Source: Flavobacterium sp. BFFFF2
GTDB taxonomy: Bacteria; Bacteroidota; Bacteroidia; Flavobacteriales; Flavobacteriaceae
NCBI GenBank assembly: GCA_002256385.1
Contig: NKJD01000010.1
Location: forward strand, 26,332-90,331
Direction of reading: 5' to 3'
DNA: 64,000 nt
Below, in pieces: positions 24,557-33,502 of the stretch (the first letter of the stretch is position 1; each line of letters opens with the position of its first letter). A model generated the notes under the pieces. It was not told the DNA's origin. It ran no database searches and saw only the letters and a program-made list of their open reading frames with translations. The position numbers and the translations under genes were made by a program.

Positions 24557-26698
24557 ATGAACCGATTCATTTTTTCTTTGGCGCCAATCAAAATCAAGAC
24601 ATTGGCCTTTAGTTTATTGCTTCTGGGAACTGCTGTGCAGGCCCAACAAACTCCCGACAGCCTTGCCACCCAACAACTCGACGATGTGTTGGTATCGGCT
24701 TTAAGGGTCAAATCAAAAACACCTGTTTCCTTTTCAAACGTAAGCAAAGCCGAATTGGCTCCGCGCAACTTGGGGCAAGATATTCCTGTTTTGCTGCAGT
24801 ATTTGCCTTCGGTGGTCACCACTTCCGATGCAGGGACGGGTATCGGTTATACAGGCTTGCGGGTTCGAGGCAGCGATGCCACTCGCGTAAATGTCACCAT
24901 TAACGGTGTTCCATATAATGACGCAGAAAGCCAAGGCGTGTATTGGGTCAATATGCCCGATTTTGCCTCATCGGTGCAAAATTTGCAGCTGCAACGAGGC
25001 GTAGGTTCATCAACCAATGGGTCGGGCGCTTTTGGTGCCAGCTTAAACGTGCTCACCGACACCCAATCGGCACCCATGACCGAAATCAGCAATTCGGCGG
25101 GTAGTTTTAACACACACAAACACACCCTCAAATTCAGCACGGGCTTGTTGCCCTCGGGCATTGAATTGGCTGGGCGGTTGTCAAGCATCAATTCGCAAGG
25201 CTATGTAGATCGGGCGTTTTCCAACTTGAAATCGTATTTTTTGCAAGCCACTTATGTGGGTAAAACTTCGCAAATCAAAGCATTGGCTTTTGGTGGCAAA
25301 GAGCAAACTTACCAAGCATGGTATGGGGTGGATGGCGCAACAATGGGTCAAACCCGTACCTATAATTTTGCAGGTATTTACACCGATGCCAATGGAAATA
25401 CCCAGTTTTACGACAACCAAACCGATAATTATTTTCAGAATCACTATCAATTGCATTGGTCCGAATCGTGGTCAAAACGTTGGAAGTCGCATGTGGGCGT
25501 GCATTACACCAAAGGGAAAGGATTTTACGAAGAATACCAAGCAGCCGATGTGTTGGCCAATTATGGCATAGCCGATGTCAATTTGGGGGCTGGCAATACC
25601 ATTACGCAATCTGATTTAATACGTCAAAAATGGCTCGACAATGATTTTTATGGCGCCATTTATTCTGCGCAATACCATGACAACCAAAATGATTTAACCA
25701 TTGGCGGCGGGCACAATGTGTATGAGGGCGCGCATTATGGCAAGGTGAAATGGGTACAGGCAGCCGCCACCTTTGATTCGAATGGGCATTATTATGATTT
25801 TTTTGGCCGAAAAACCGACACCAATTTATATGCAAAATACAACCGAACGTTGTCAAATGGCCTGCAATTGTACGCAGACTTGCAGTTGCGCAAAGTGCAT
25901 TACCTAACTGACGGGGTGTTTACTGGAACGGCCGATGATTCGTTTTTATTTTTTAACCCAAAAGCGGGTTTATCTTATTTGTTGACATCAAAATCGCTCC
26001 TATATGCTTCTTATGCCCATGCCAACCGCGAACCCAACCGCACCGATTATGAAAACGGCACCGCGAAACCCGAAATGATGGACGATTATGAATTGGGCTG
26101 GCGTTACGAAACAGCCAAAACCCGCCTCAACGTGAATGGTTATTTTATGTATTACCGCAACCAGCTTATTTTAACGGGTGCCTTAGACAACGTCGGAAAT
26201 CCCATCAGAGCCAATAGTGACCGCAGTTACCGCTTAGGGTTGGAAGTGGAATTGACCACCAAAATATCCAATAAATGGACACTGCGGCCGAATTTTACGC
26301 TGAGCCGCAATGTGATTTTGGACAGCGCTCCTCAAGGAGGCTTGGAGGCCAACCAAATAACACAAATTGCTTATTCTCCTAGTGTGATTGCCGCCAATGC
26401 GGTCACTTATGCCCCAATTAAATCGTTGCAAATCAGTTGGATGGTAAAACATGTGGGTGCTCAATATTTGGACAACTTTGAAACGGAAGCTGCCAAATTA
26501 GCCGATTACACCACCAACGATGTAAACATCCGCTATGAGTGGAATCCAAAAAAATGGGTAAAATCGGTGGTAGTTACTGGTTTGTTAAACAATATTTTTG
26601 ATAAAAAATACAGTTCCAACGGCTATATGTATGGAACGGCCTACTATTATCCGCAGGCGGGCATCAACGGTTTTGTTGGTTTGACGCTCTTGTTCTAG
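24557..26698 (+). CDS. TonB-dependent outer-membrane receptor under TPP control
   Basis: A 713-residue receptor: signal peptide to about residue 30 (ending AVQAQ), plug domain (DDVLVSALRVKSKTPVSFS, then GLRVRGSDATRVNVTINGVPYNDAE and GAFGASLNVLTD), and a long 22-strand barrel ending in the aromatic terminal strand GFVGLTLLF. The TPP riboswitch before it means the cargo is very likely thiamine or a precursor. Energy could come from the ExbB/ExbD/TonB operon at 1478. No inner-membrane thiamine transporter is adjacent. The gene ends before a terminator and a convergent birA gene. Confidence 0.92.
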   Translation: MNRFIFSLAPIKIKTLAFSLLLLGTAVQAQQTPDSLATQQLDDVLVSALRVKSKTPVSFSNVSKAELAPRNLGQDIPVLLQYLPSVVTTSDAGTGIGYTGLRVRGSDATRVNVTINGVPYNDAESQGVYWVNMPDFASSVQNLQLQRGVGSSTNGSGAFGASLNVLTDTQSAPMTEISNSAGSFNTHKHTLKFSTGLLPSGIELAGRLSSINSQGYVDRAFSNLKSYFLQATYVGKTSQIKALAFGGKEQTYQAWYGVDGATMGQTRTYNFAGIYTDANGNTQFYDNQTDNYFQNHYQLHWSESWSKRWKSHVGVHYTKGKGFYEEYQAADVLANYGIADVNLGAGNTITQSDLIRQKWLDNDFYGAIYSAQYHDNQNDLTIGGGHNVYEGAHYGKVKWVQAAATFDSNGHYYDFFGRKTDTNLYAKYNRTLSNGLQLYADLQLRKVHYLTDGVFTGTADDSFLFFNPKAGLSYLLTSKSLLYASYAHANREPNRTDYENGTAKPEMMDDYELGWRYETAKTRLNVNGYFMYYRNQLILTGALDNVGNPIRANSDRSYRLGLEVELTTKISNKWTLRPNFTLSRNVILDSAPQGGLEANQITQIAYSPSVIAANAVTYAPIKSLQISWMVKHVGAQYLDNFETEAAKLADYTTNDVNIRYEWNPKKWVKSVVVTGLLNNIFDKKYSSNGYMYGTAYYYPQAGINGFVGLTLLF

Positions 26699-26720
26699 TT
26701 GCCATTTTACATCACAAAGG

Positions 26721-26755
26721 AACCACCTCAGAAATATTTTCGGGGTGGTTTTTTA
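26721..26755 (+). terminator. Terminator of the receptor gene
   Basis: AACCACCTC (26721-26729) pairs with CGGGGTGGTT-type bases ending at 26750 (one G-T pair), then a T run. Confidence 0.75.
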
Positions 26756-26836
26756 TATTTTTGAAGTGGACAGGAAGTGAAAATGACTTAGCAAAAATTT
26801 ACCTTATTGATTCTTTTGATAGGATGGCTCTTGAAT

Positions 26837-27562
26837 TCATAAATCCCACCCCACTTGTTTCAATTCCACCAGTTCGATGTTATCATCTTCATGGCGCAAT
26901 TGCAGCATGCCACGTTCAGTGACACCTAACACAAACGCTATAAAAGGGGAGTGGTCGGGTCGGGTAAATGACATCCATTGGTTTTTTCCATAGAGCAATT
27001 GGTGGTACAAAGCCCAAATTTCGGATGAATTTGTTTTTGCTTTTTCAATAAACACGGCCATCTGGTCGACCAATTTTTGCAAAACAAGTTCCAAATCAAA
27101 TGCGGTTTGGGTTTGGTTTGCCATGGAAGTCGCTTTTGGCAATTGCTCAAATTGGACTTGATTGACGTTTAATCCGATGCCTATAATGGACCACACCGTG
27201 CCGTCTGCTTTAAAAATGTTTTCAATGAGGATGCCTGCCACTTTCAATTTGTCTGACAAAATGTCGTTAGGCCATTTAATTTGAATGTCAGGGATTTCAA
27301 AATGTTGCAAGGTAGTTGCCGCAGCTAAAGCCACAGCGGCATTCCACACAAACAATTGATCGGCAGGTAGTTCGTATTTGTATAACGTGCTCATTATGAT
27401 GTTTTTACCCGGCTCTGCTTGCCACGAGGTGCCCAATTGTCCACGGCCTGCTGTTTGGTAATTGGCGGTAACCACCAACTGATCAGTGGCTTTGCCCAAT
27501 TGAATCAGTTCTTTTATAAAGGCATTGGTTGAGGTTGTGGCATCTAGTTTGATAAACTGCAT
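26837..27562 (-). CDS. birA: Biotin--[acetyl-CoA carboxylase] ligase
   Basis: A 241-residue biotin protein ligase without the N-terminal DNA-binding domain of E. coli BirA, so it should only attach biotin and not repress genes. The biotin/ATP loop GRGQLGTSWQAEPGKNI and the motif KWPNDIL are clear; the C-terminal small domain follows. The start MQFIKLDATTST at 27562 is chosen over the ORF start at 27604, because a minus-strand box TACATTTG lies at 27597-27590, inside that longer ORF. It is divergent from rsfS, with a 76-base shared promoter region. Confidence 0.92.
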   Translation of the reverse strand: MQFIKLDATTSTNAFIKELIQLGKATDQLVVTANYQTAGRGQLGTSWQAEPGKNIIMSTLYKYELPADQLFVWNAAVALAAATTLQHFEIPDIQIKWPNDILSDKLKVAGILIENIFKADGTVWSIIGIGLNVNQVQFEQLPKATSMANQTQTAFDLELVLQKLVDQMAVFIEKAKTNSSEIWALYHQLLYGKNQWMSFTRPDHSPFIAFVLGVTERGMLQLRHEDDNIELVELKQVGWDL

Positions 27563-27589
27563 AGAAGGGTTTAAACTTTTGTTAAGCCT

Positions 27590-27597
27590 CAAATGTA
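27590..27597 (-). promoter_or_regulatory. -7 box for birA
   Basis: The minus strand reads TACATTTG, 27 bases before the chosen start. It lies back to back with the rsfS box at 27612, 14 bases away. Confidence 0.5.
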
Positions 27598-27611
27598 AAA
27601 ACAAAAAATGA

Positions 27612-27619
27612 TACCTTTG
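27612..27619 (+). promoter_or_regulatory. -7 box for rsfS-ftsH
   Basis: TACCTTTG, an exact TAnnTTTG match, 19 bases before the rsfS start, so the leader is about 12 bases or fewer. Confidence 0.55.
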
Positions 27620-27638
27620 CAGGAATTAAAAAACGTAC

Positions 27639-28010
27639 ATGGTTAAGAAGAATATTGCATCTGATGTGCTGCTAACGAGCATCATTAAAGGAATTGAAGA
27701 AGTAAAAGGGAATGACATAAATATTCTTGACTTAAGAGCCATTGATACGGCGGTTTGTGATTATTTTATTTTGTGTAATGGTACTTCAAACACACAAGTC
27801 ACCGCGATTGTGAATTCGGTTCAACGTCATGTTTCAAGGGAATTAAAAGATAAACCTTGGCATGTGGAAGGAAACGAAAATGGCGAGTGGGTGCTTATGG
27901 ATTATGTTTCTATAGTGGTCCATGTTTTCCAAAAACACATTCGCGAGTTTTACAACATTGAAGGATTATGGGGCGATGCCGTAATCACAAGCATTCCAAC
28001 CAATTATTAA
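27639..28010 (+). CDS. rsfS: Ribosome silencing factor RsfS (Iojap family)
   Basis: A 123-residue protein of normal family length. Family features are the start of the domain (LLTSIIKGIEEVKG), DLRAIDTAVCDYFILCNGTS and the C-terminal WHVEGNENGEWVLMDYVSIVVHVF. RsfS binds ribosomal protein L14 and keeps the subunits apart under starvation. It is followed 15 bases later by ftsH, the usual Bacteroidota order. Confidence 0.95.
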   Translation: MVKKNIASDVLLTSIIKGIEEVKGNDINILDLRAIDTAVCDYFILCNGTSNTQVTAIVNSVQRHVSRELKDKPWHVEGNENGEWVLMDYVSIVVHVFQKHIREFYNIEGLWGDAVITSIPTNY

Positions 28011-28025
28011 TCGAGAAATTGTCTT

Positions 28026-29954
28026 ATGGCAAATGATAGTAAACCGTCCGGATTTCGGGCGAATTCATGGTGGATTACAGCCGCCATTTTTGTAATATTA
28101 TTGGGGCTGAATTACTTCAGCACTGAGGGGATTGAAGATGCTTCTCAAATTTCGACTTCGCGCTTTTACCAGTTGCTTGATCAGGGCGACATTGATAAAG
28201 TGGTGGTGTACAATAAAACGGAAGGGGAAGCTTTTTTAACCAAAGCGGCACTTCAAAAACCTATGCACAAAGCAGTCACCAAAGATTTGCTTAAAAACAC
28301 AAACAAGGGTCCGCATTACGTTTTTGAAATCGGGAATGAAGAAAGTTTTCAAAATCGCGTTGAAAAAGCGTCTCAAGCACATAAGATCCGGGAGTTTAAT
28401 TTTATGCCCAAAAACAATTGGATGGAGTTGGCGCTTAACATCATTCTTCCGATCGCAATCTTCTTAATTATTTGGGTCATTCTCATGCGTCGTATGTCGG
28501 GTGGTGGCGCAGGTGGCGGTGGTCAAATATTTAACATTGGCAAATCAAAAGCCAAATTGTTTGACGAGAAAACCGATGTTAAAATCACGTTCAAAGACGT
28601 GGCCGGTCTTGAAGGAGCGAAAGAAGAAGTACAAGAAATTGTGGAGTTCTTAAAGAACCCAGAAAAATACACCAACCTTGGGGGTAAAATTCCAAAAGGC
28701 GCCTTACTAGTAGGCCCTCCGGGAACGGGTAAAACCTTGTTAGCCAAAGCCGTTGCTGGCGAAGCCAAAGTGCCTTTCTTTTCCTTATCGGGTTCCGATT
28801 TTGTGGAAATGTTTGTGGGTGTGGGCGCTTCCAGAGTGCGAGACTTATTTAAGCAAGCCAAAGACAAATCGCCAGCTATTATTTTTATTGATGAAATAGA
28901 TGCAGTAGGTCGGGCACGTGGTAAAAATAATTTTTCAGGTTCAAACGATGAACGTGAAAACACGCTGAATCAGCTGTTGACTGAAATGGATGGTTTTGGC
29001 ACCAATACACATGTGATTGTGTTGGCAGCTACCAACCGTGCAGATGTGCTTGACAAGGCATTAATGCGAGCGGGTCGTTTTGACCGTCAAATTTATGTTG
29101 ACTTACCAGACGTACGCGAACGGAAAGAAATATTTGAAGTGCATTTAACGCCGCTTAAAAAAGTAGATGATTTAGATGTTGAATTTTTGGCCAAACAAAC
29201 CCCTGGTTTTTCAGGTGCTGACATTGCCAATGTCTGCAACGAGGCTGCTTTAATTGCTGCCAGAAAAGAAAAATCCTTGGTTGACAAACAAGACTTCTTA
29301 GATGCAGTTGACCGCATTGTAGGTGGGTTGGAAAAGAAAAATAAAATTGTTTCTCCCACCGAGAAAAAAGCGATAGCGATTCACGAAGCAGGTCACGCAA
29401 CAGTTAGTTGGATGCTGGAACATGCAGCCCCATTAATTAAAGTAACCATTGTTCCTCGTGGGCAAAGTTTAGGAGCGGCTTGGTATTTACCTGAAGAACG
29501 ACTCATTGTGCGTCCCGACCAAATGCTCGACGAAATGTGTGCAACCATGGGTGGAAGAGCCGCTGAAAAAGTGATTTTCGACAAAATTTCAACGGGCGCA
29601 TTGAGTGATTTAGAAAAAGTAACACGCCAAGCGCGCGCCATGGTCACTATTTACGGCTTAAACGATAAAATTGGCAACATTACCTATTACGATTCAAGTG
29701 GCCAATCAGAATACAATTTTTCAAAGCCTTATTCTGAAGAAACGGCCCGAATTATTGACCAAGAAATTTCGGCTTTGGTGGAGGCGCAATACCAACGGGC
29801 TATTCAATTATTAGTGGATAACAAAGATAAATTACTTAAATTGGCCGATATACTCATTGAACGTGAAGTGATTTTCAAAGACGATTTGGAACAAATTTTT
29901 GGTTCCCGACCCTTTGCAGCCGAACAAGAATGGGGTGGGCATATTGAAGTTTAA
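28026..29954 (+). CDS. ftsH: ATP-dependent zinc metalloprotease FtsH
   Basis: A 642-residue membrane-bound AAA protease: membrane helices at about residues 15-30 and 135-154 with a small periplasmic domain between, Walker A GPPGTGKT (230-237), Walker [12 protein letters not shown] (286-296), the second region of homology ending RAGRFDR, and the zinc site HEAGH (453-457) with its third ligand in the later [10 protein letters not shown] region. It removes misassembled membrane proteins and regulatory proteins. It is second in the rsfS operon and followed by a very strong terminator. Confidence 0.98.
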   Translation: MANDSKPSGFRANSWWITAAIFVILLGLNYFSTEGIEDASQISTSRFYQLLDQGDIDKVVVYNKTEGEAFLTKAALQKPMHKAVTKDLLKNTNKGPHYVFEIGNEESFQNRVEKASQAHKIREFNFMPKNNWMELALNIILPIAIFLIIWVILMRRMSGGGAGGGGQIFNIGKSKAKLFDEKTDVKITFKDVAGLEGAKEEVQEIVEFLKNPEKYTNLGGKIPKGALLVGPPGTGKTLLAKAVAGEAKVPFFSLSGSDFVEMFVGVGASRVRDLFKQAKDKSPAIIFIDEIDAVGRARGKNNFSGSNDERENTLNQLLTEMDGFGTNTHVIVLAATNRADVLDKALMRAGRFDRQIYVDLPDVRERKEIFEVHLTPLKKVDDLDVEFLAKQTPGFSGADIANVCNEAALIAARKEKSLVDKQDFLDAVDRIVGGLEKKNKIVSPTEKKAIAIHEAGHATVSWMLEHAAPLIKVTIVPRGQSLGAAWYLPEERLIVRPDQMLDEMCATMGGRAAEKVIFDKISTGALSDLEKVTRQARAMVTIYGLNDKIGNITYYDSSGQSEYNFSKPYSEETARIIDQEISALVEAQYQRAIQLLVDNKDKLLKLADILIEREVIFKDDLEQIFGSRPFAAEQEWGGHIEV

Positions 29955-29977
29955 TACCGACATTTAACCTTTTTAAC

Positions 29978-30020
29978 AAAATCTTAATTCAAATTGAACG
30001 TTTGAATTAAGATTTTTTTA
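29978..30020 (+). terminator. Terminator of ftsH
   Basis: A perfect 16-bp stem (29978-29993 and 30001-30016, starting AAAATCTTAATTCAAA), 7-base loop, then T run. The T run merges into the -7 box of the next operon. Confidence 0.9.
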
Positions 30021-30026
30021 TCTTTG
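30019..30026 (+). promoter_or_regulatory. -7 box for the LUD-cdsA-psd-acbp operon
   Basis: TATCTTTG, an exact match to the consensus, beginning inside the T run of the ftsH terminator and 38 bases before the next start codon. Confidence 0.6.
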
Positions 30027-30064
30027 GACTTACAACTTAGAATCATTTCAGGAGCGCTTGTTGC

Positions 30065-30661
30065 ATGAGTTTGTTTAAAAAATTTTTTGGAAATGCCACA
30101 GATCCTTCGGAAGAAGGTGAAGTAGGTCAGTATGCGGCAACCACTGGAAACACGGTCTCTCTTGACGAGCGATTTATTGTCCATTTCCGCAAAAATGGGG
30201 GTAAGTTTATCTATTGTGAAAGTACCAACGAATTGCGTGAGCAATTTTTAAATATTTTGGAAGAAAACGACTGGTTTGAGTGCGAGACACTTTGCTTCGA
30301 CCCCAGTCTCTTTTATTTACTCAACGAAAACAAGTTACAATTCAAGGAAGTAAATAATCCGGTGTTTTTCTTGTCGCCATGTGAAAACCTATTAGCAGAC
30401 GACGGTTCTGTACTGTTTTCATCCAATCAAATTAAAAACATCAACCCGAAAGATTTACCTGCCAACATGATCGTGGTGGCAACTACACATCAAATTTTGG
30501 AATCAAAGAGTGACGGCCTTCGCGAAATCAAAAAGAAATACAACAAAGACTATCCTTCCAATATTACCACTATAAAATACTTTGAGAAAGCCAAAGAAGA
30601 GGATTTTCTCCAATACGGCAGTTGTGCCAAAAACCTCTACCTTTTGTTGTTGGAAGAATAA
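30065..30661 (+). CDS. LUD domain protein
   Basis: A 198-residue protein with the fold pattern of the LUD (lactate utilisation) domain: a basic N terminus, FIYCESTNELREQF, then CFDPSL and the strand-rich FFLSPCENLLADDGSVLFSS, ending IVVATTHQIL and a short helical tail. In Flavobacteriia a LUD protein commonly lies between ftsH and cdsA, as here. It lacks the ferredoxin part of LutB, so it is not a full lactate dehydrogenase subunit. The stop overlaps the cdsA start by one base. Function in this setting is unknown. Confidence 0.78.
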   Translation: MSLFKKFFGNATDPSEEGEVGQYAATTGNTVSLDERFIVHFRKNGGKFIYCESTNELREQFLNILEENDWFECETLCFDPSLFYLLNENKLQFKEVNNPVFFLSPCENLLADDGSVLFSSNQIKNINPKDLPANMIVVATTHQILESKSDGLREIKKKYNKDYPSNITTIKYFEKAKEEDFLQYGSCAKNLYLLLLEE

Positions 30662-31452
30662 TGAAAAACGAAACTTGGATTCGCGCGCTTTCTGGATCTG
30701 TATATGTTGCGTTACTAGTTGTTTCTGCTCATTTTCCATTAATTAACAATTTATTATTTTGCATTTTATGCATGGTTTGTGCCGCTGAATTTGCGCGCAT
30801 GTCAAAACAACCGCAGCCTAGGTTGTGGGCTGTAATTATTGGTTTCTCCTTTCTGTTAATTGATAATTTTTTACCTCAAAAGTATTTTACAGGACTCGTT
30901 ATTTCAAGTATGGTAATCTTGCTTTTTCTTGGGATCAATGTGTTTAAAGCCTCAAAGTCATCAAATTGGACTATGGGTCAGGGATTACTTCTCGTTTGGG
31001 GTTATATGCTGATTCCGGCGCTTTGTTTGGTGCATCTGCCTCAGCACAATGGTGCCTTTTTTCCAGAACGACTTATTAGTTTATTTGTACTCATTTGGAC
31101 CAATGATACATTTGCCTATTTAACAGGTAAAAAATGGGGAAAACACAAATTATTGGAGCGGATTTCTCCCAAAAAAACGTGGGAAGGATTTGTTGGTGGA
31201 ATCGTTGTTGCCATAGGAGCAGGGCTTATTTTGTCGAACTATTATTTGCACGAGCCTTGGTATATAGGCGTGTTGTTTGCAATGATGGCGGGCGCTATGG
31301 GAACCCTTGGCGATTTGGTTGAATCAAAGCTCAAAAGGCAGTGCGGCGTCAAAGATAGCGGGTCATTTATGCCCGGTCATGGAGGAGCTTTAGACCGTTT
31401 AGACAGTTTGTTGTTTGTAACTCCTTGGATTTATTTACTTTTGCAACATTAA
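30661..31452 (+). CDS. cdsA: Phosphatidate cytidylyltransferase
   Basis: A 263-residue membrane enzyme that makes CDP-diacylglycerol from phosphatidate and CTP, the branch point of phospholipid synthesis. About seven hydrophobic helices are seen. The family signature is present near the end: LGDLVESKLKRQCGVKDSG followed by FMPGHGGALDRLDSL. The start at 30661 overlaps the previous stop (TAATG); an ORF start at 30622 would lie inside the LUD gene and is not used. psd follows after 10 bases. Confidence 0.95.
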   Translation: MKNETWIRALSGSVYVALLVVSAHFPLINNLLFCILCMVCAAEFARMSKQPQPRLWAVIIGFSFLLIDNFLPQKYFTGLVISSMVILLFLGINVFKASKSSNWTMGQGLLLVWGYMLIPALCLVHLPQHNGAFFPERLISLFVLIWTNDTFAYLTGKKWGKHKLLERISPKKTWEGFVGGIVVAIGAGLILSNYYLHEPWYIGVLFAMMAGAMGTLGDLVESKLKRQCGVKDSGSFMPGHGGALDRLDSLLFVTPWIYLLLQH

Positions 31453-31462
31453 ATAAGGCTAC

Positions 31463-32119
31463 ATGTTTCATAAAGAAGGATCAAAAATCATATTAATAGC
31501 AACTACTTCAACGGTTTTCATCGTGTTGCTGAGTCATCAGTTTGTTTCAACTTTATGGATTGAAAAAGCCATTCAATTGCTAACATTGTTTTTTTTAATA
31601 ATGATTTTGCAGTTTTTTCGCAATCCGAAAAGATTCGTTCAACTTAATGATCAACAAATTATTGCCCCCGTTGATGGAAAGGTAGTGGTCATTGAAGAAG
31701 TGTACGAAGGAGAATATTTTAAAGACAAGAGGCTTCAAGTTTCCATTTTTATGTCGCCTATTAATGTGCATGTTACCCGATATGCACTATCTGGCCGGGT
31801 CAATTTTAGCAAATATCACCCCGGGAAATACCTTGTGGCTTGGCACCCAAAAGCGAGTACTGAAAATGAAAGAACCACCGTGGTGGTTGAAAACAAAACA
31901 TTTGGCGAAGTGTTATATCGGCAAATTGCAGGTGCTTTGGCCAAAAGAATCGTAAATTATGCCAAAGAAGGCATGCAGGTTGTGCAAGGCGAGGATGCTG
32001 GCTTTATTAAATTTGGCTCACGTGTAGATATATACTTGCCTATAGGTACTAATGTGCAAGTTGCATTGAACCAAAAAGCCATTGGTGGCAAAACCATCAT
32101 TGCACAATTGAATGCGTAA
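31463..32119 (+). CDS. psd: Phosphatidylserine decarboxylase, short type
   Basis: A 218-residue proenzyme of the short archaeal/Bacteroidota type with two N-terminal membrane helices (about 10-30 and 35-50). IAPVDGKVVVIEEV opens the catalytic domain, SIFMSPINVHVTRYALSG contains the conserved His, and FIKFGSRVDIYLP carries the Gly-Ser cleavage site that yields the pyruvoyl cofactor. It converts phosphatidylserine to phosphatidylethanolamine. It follows cdsA and overlaps the acbp start by one base. Confidence 0.94.
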   Translation: MFHKEGSKIILIATTSTVFIVLLSHQFVSTLWIEKAIQLLTLFFLIMILQFFRNPKRFVQLNDQQIIAPVDGKVVVIEEVYEGEYFKDKRLQVSIFMSPINVHVTRYALSGRVNFSKYHPGKYLVAWHPKASTENERTTVVVENKTFGEVLYRQIAGALAKRIVNYAKEGMQVVQGEDAGFIKFGSRVDIYLPIGTNVQVALNQKAIGGKTIIAQLNA

Positions 32120-32397
32120 TGACCAAAAAAGATTTAGATACCCGATTTTGGGAAGCATTTGAAATTGCTTCGAACATGACAGAGTCACTACCTCAAGATG
32201 TCATGCTGCGTATTTATTCCTATTACAAACAAGCTACTTCAGGTTCCATCACACCCTTTAGTTCGATCAACTCTGACGACGTTCGAAATGCTTTTAAAAT
32301 GAATGCTTGGATGCAAGTGGGGCATTTATCACCCGATCAGGCAAAAGAGTTGTACATTCAAACCATTGAATCAGTGACTAGTTCAAAAAAGGATTAG
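32119..32397 (+). CDS. Acyl-CoA-binding protein
   Basis: A 92-residue protein with the ACBP four-helix pattern: FWEAFEIASNM at the start, then RIYSYYKQATSGS (the acyl-CoA-contacting Tyr and Lys) and AFKMNAWMQVGHLSPDQAKELYI with the conserved AW. It binds long-chain acyl-CoA in the cytoplasm. Its overlap with psd suggests that it serves lipid synthesis. ACBP is mainly eukaryotic but is found in a minority of bacteria, including Bacteroidota. Confidence 0.9.
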   Translation: MTKKDLDTRFWEAFEIASNMTESLPQDVMLRIYSYYKQATSGSITPFSSINSDDVRNAFKMNAWMQVGHLSPDQAKELYIQTIESVTSSKKD

Positions 32398-32412
32398 TTT
32401 TATATTATAACA

Positions 32413-33186
32413 ATGAAAGGCAGGCTGTTTTTTTTACTCATTTTAAGCTCGACGGCTTTAATTAGTTGCAAAAAAAATCAACTAGAAGAAGTAGTTGAGG
32501 TGCCATTGCCTACTGTTGAACACAAAATGGTCATTGGGCATCCAGATGATGTACATGCCGAATCTGGCCCATTTCAGATGGTGTCTTTGCCTTACGATTA
32601 TGATGCTTTGTTGCCTGGAATTGAGCCGATGACGATGGACATGCATTATTCTAAACATTATTTGACGTACACAAACAACCTGAATCGTTCTTTAGATTCA
32701 TTGCAATCGGCAGCTGAACCCGATATTGAAAAGTTGCTAAGTGGTCTGAATATGAATGACCAAAACTTGCGTAACAATGCGGGTGCCTACTACAACCACA
32801 GCTTGTTTTTTGAAAGCATGGCCGCAAAAGGTAATCGTGCGATGTCCGATACATTGTCAAAGGCCATTACCCGTGATTTTGGTTCTTTTGATATTTTTAA
32901 AAACCAATTTGAAGACGAAGCTTCCAAAGTGTTTGGTTCTGGATGGGTTTGGTTAGTAACAAATCGTTCTGGCGCTTTAAGTGTTACGACAACGCCCAAC
33001 CAAGACAACCCGCTCATGCCAGGCCAAGCAATAAAAGGCACGCCCATCTTGGCTTTAGATGTGTGGGAACACGCTTATTACTTGCAGTATCAGTATAAGC
33101 GGAAAAAATATATTGAGGCCTATTTTAAACTCATAAACTGGAAAAAAGTGTCGGAGCGCTACGAAGAAGCGTTGCAGCGGAAGTAA
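32413..33186 (+). CDS. Fe/Mn superoxide dismutase, predicted lipoprotein
   Basis: A 257-residue protein. The N terminus is a lipoprotein signal (MKGRLFFLLILSSTALISC, lipidation Cys19) followed by a ~35-residue linker. The SOD domain then starts at about residue 55 (MVSLPYDYDALLPGIEPMTM). Metal ligands are visible: His in MHYSKHYLTY, His in AYYNHSLFFESM, and Asp plus His in LDVWEHAYYLQY. A membrane-anchored export form would protect the periplasm or cell surface. It follows the acbp gene by 15 bases and may share its transcript. Confidence 0.92.
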   Translation: MKGRLFFLLILSSTALISCKKNQLEEVVEVPLPTVEHKMVIGHPDDVHAESGPFQMVSLPYDYDALLPGIEPMTMDMHYSKHYLTYTNNLNRSLDSLQSAAEPDIEKLLSGLNMNDQNLRNNAGAYYNHSLFFESMAAKGNRAMSDTLSKAITRDFGSFDIFKNQFEDEASKVFGSGWVWLVTNRSGALSVTTTPNQDNPLMPGQAIKGTPILALDVWEHAYYLQYQYKRKKYIEAYFKLINWKKVSERYEEALQRK

Positions 33187-33226
33187 TTTTTTTGCCAAAC
33201 AGTAGTTTAGATTATAGATTTTTAAT

Positions 33227-33234
33227 TACTTTTG
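33227..33234 (+). promoter_or_regulatory. -7 box for rpsU
   Basis: TACTTTTG, an exact TAnnTTTG match, 29 bases before the rpsU start; the transcript would begin just before its Shine-Dalgarno site. Confidence 0.55.
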
Positions 33235-33247
33235 CCATCCAAATGAG

Positions 33248-33255
33248 AGGAGGTG
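33248..33255 (+). promoter_or_regulatory. Strong Shine-Dalgarno site of rpsU
   Basis: AGGAGGTG is an 8-base perfect match to the anti-Shine-Dalgarno end of 16S rRNA, with GGAGG ending 10 bases before the ATG. Such sites are rare elsewhere in this window, as is usual in Bacteroidota. Confidence 0.85.
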
Positions 33256-33263
33256 TCTAAATT

Positions 33264-33458
33264 ATGTTGATTATACCCATTAAAGACGGAGAAAACATTG
33301 ATCGCGCATTAAAGCGTTACAAACGTAAGTTTGATAAAACAGGCGTTATACGTCAGTTAAGATCACGTCAAGCGTTCACCAAACCTTCCATTGTGCGTAG
33401 AGCTCAAGTTCAAAAAGCAGCTTACATCCAACACATGAGAGACGATATCGAAGGATAG
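33264..33458 (+). CDS. rpsU: 30S ribosomal protein S21
   Basis: A 64-residue basic protein of the bS21 family (IPIKDGENIDRALKRYKRKF, then LRSRQAFTKPS). In Bacteroidota, S21 together with S18 and S6 holds the 3' end of 16S rRNA and hides the anti-Shine-Dalgarno sequence. The gene itself has a nearly perfect Shine-Dalgarno site, which fits a feedback loop in which S21-lacking ribosomes translate this mRNA best. It has its own promoter and a terminator with a GCAA tetraloop. Confidence 0.96.
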   Translation: MLIIPIKDGENIDRALKRYKRKFDKTGVIRQLRSRQAFTKPSIVRRAQVQKAAYIQHMRDDIEG

Positions 33459-33472
33459 GTTCTTACCATATT

Positions 33473-33502
33473 AAACCGCTAGGCAACTGGCGGTTTTTTT
33501 TT
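33473..33502 (+). terminator. Terminator of rpsU
   Basis: AACCGCTAG (33474-33482) pairs with CTGGCGGTT (33487-33495, one T-G pair) around a GCAA tetraloop, followed by eight Ts. Confidence 0.9.

Noticed and set aside
27563..27604. Longer birA start at 27604
   Set aside because: It lies upstream of the minus-strand -7 box at 27597-27590, and the added residues do not match the family N terminus.
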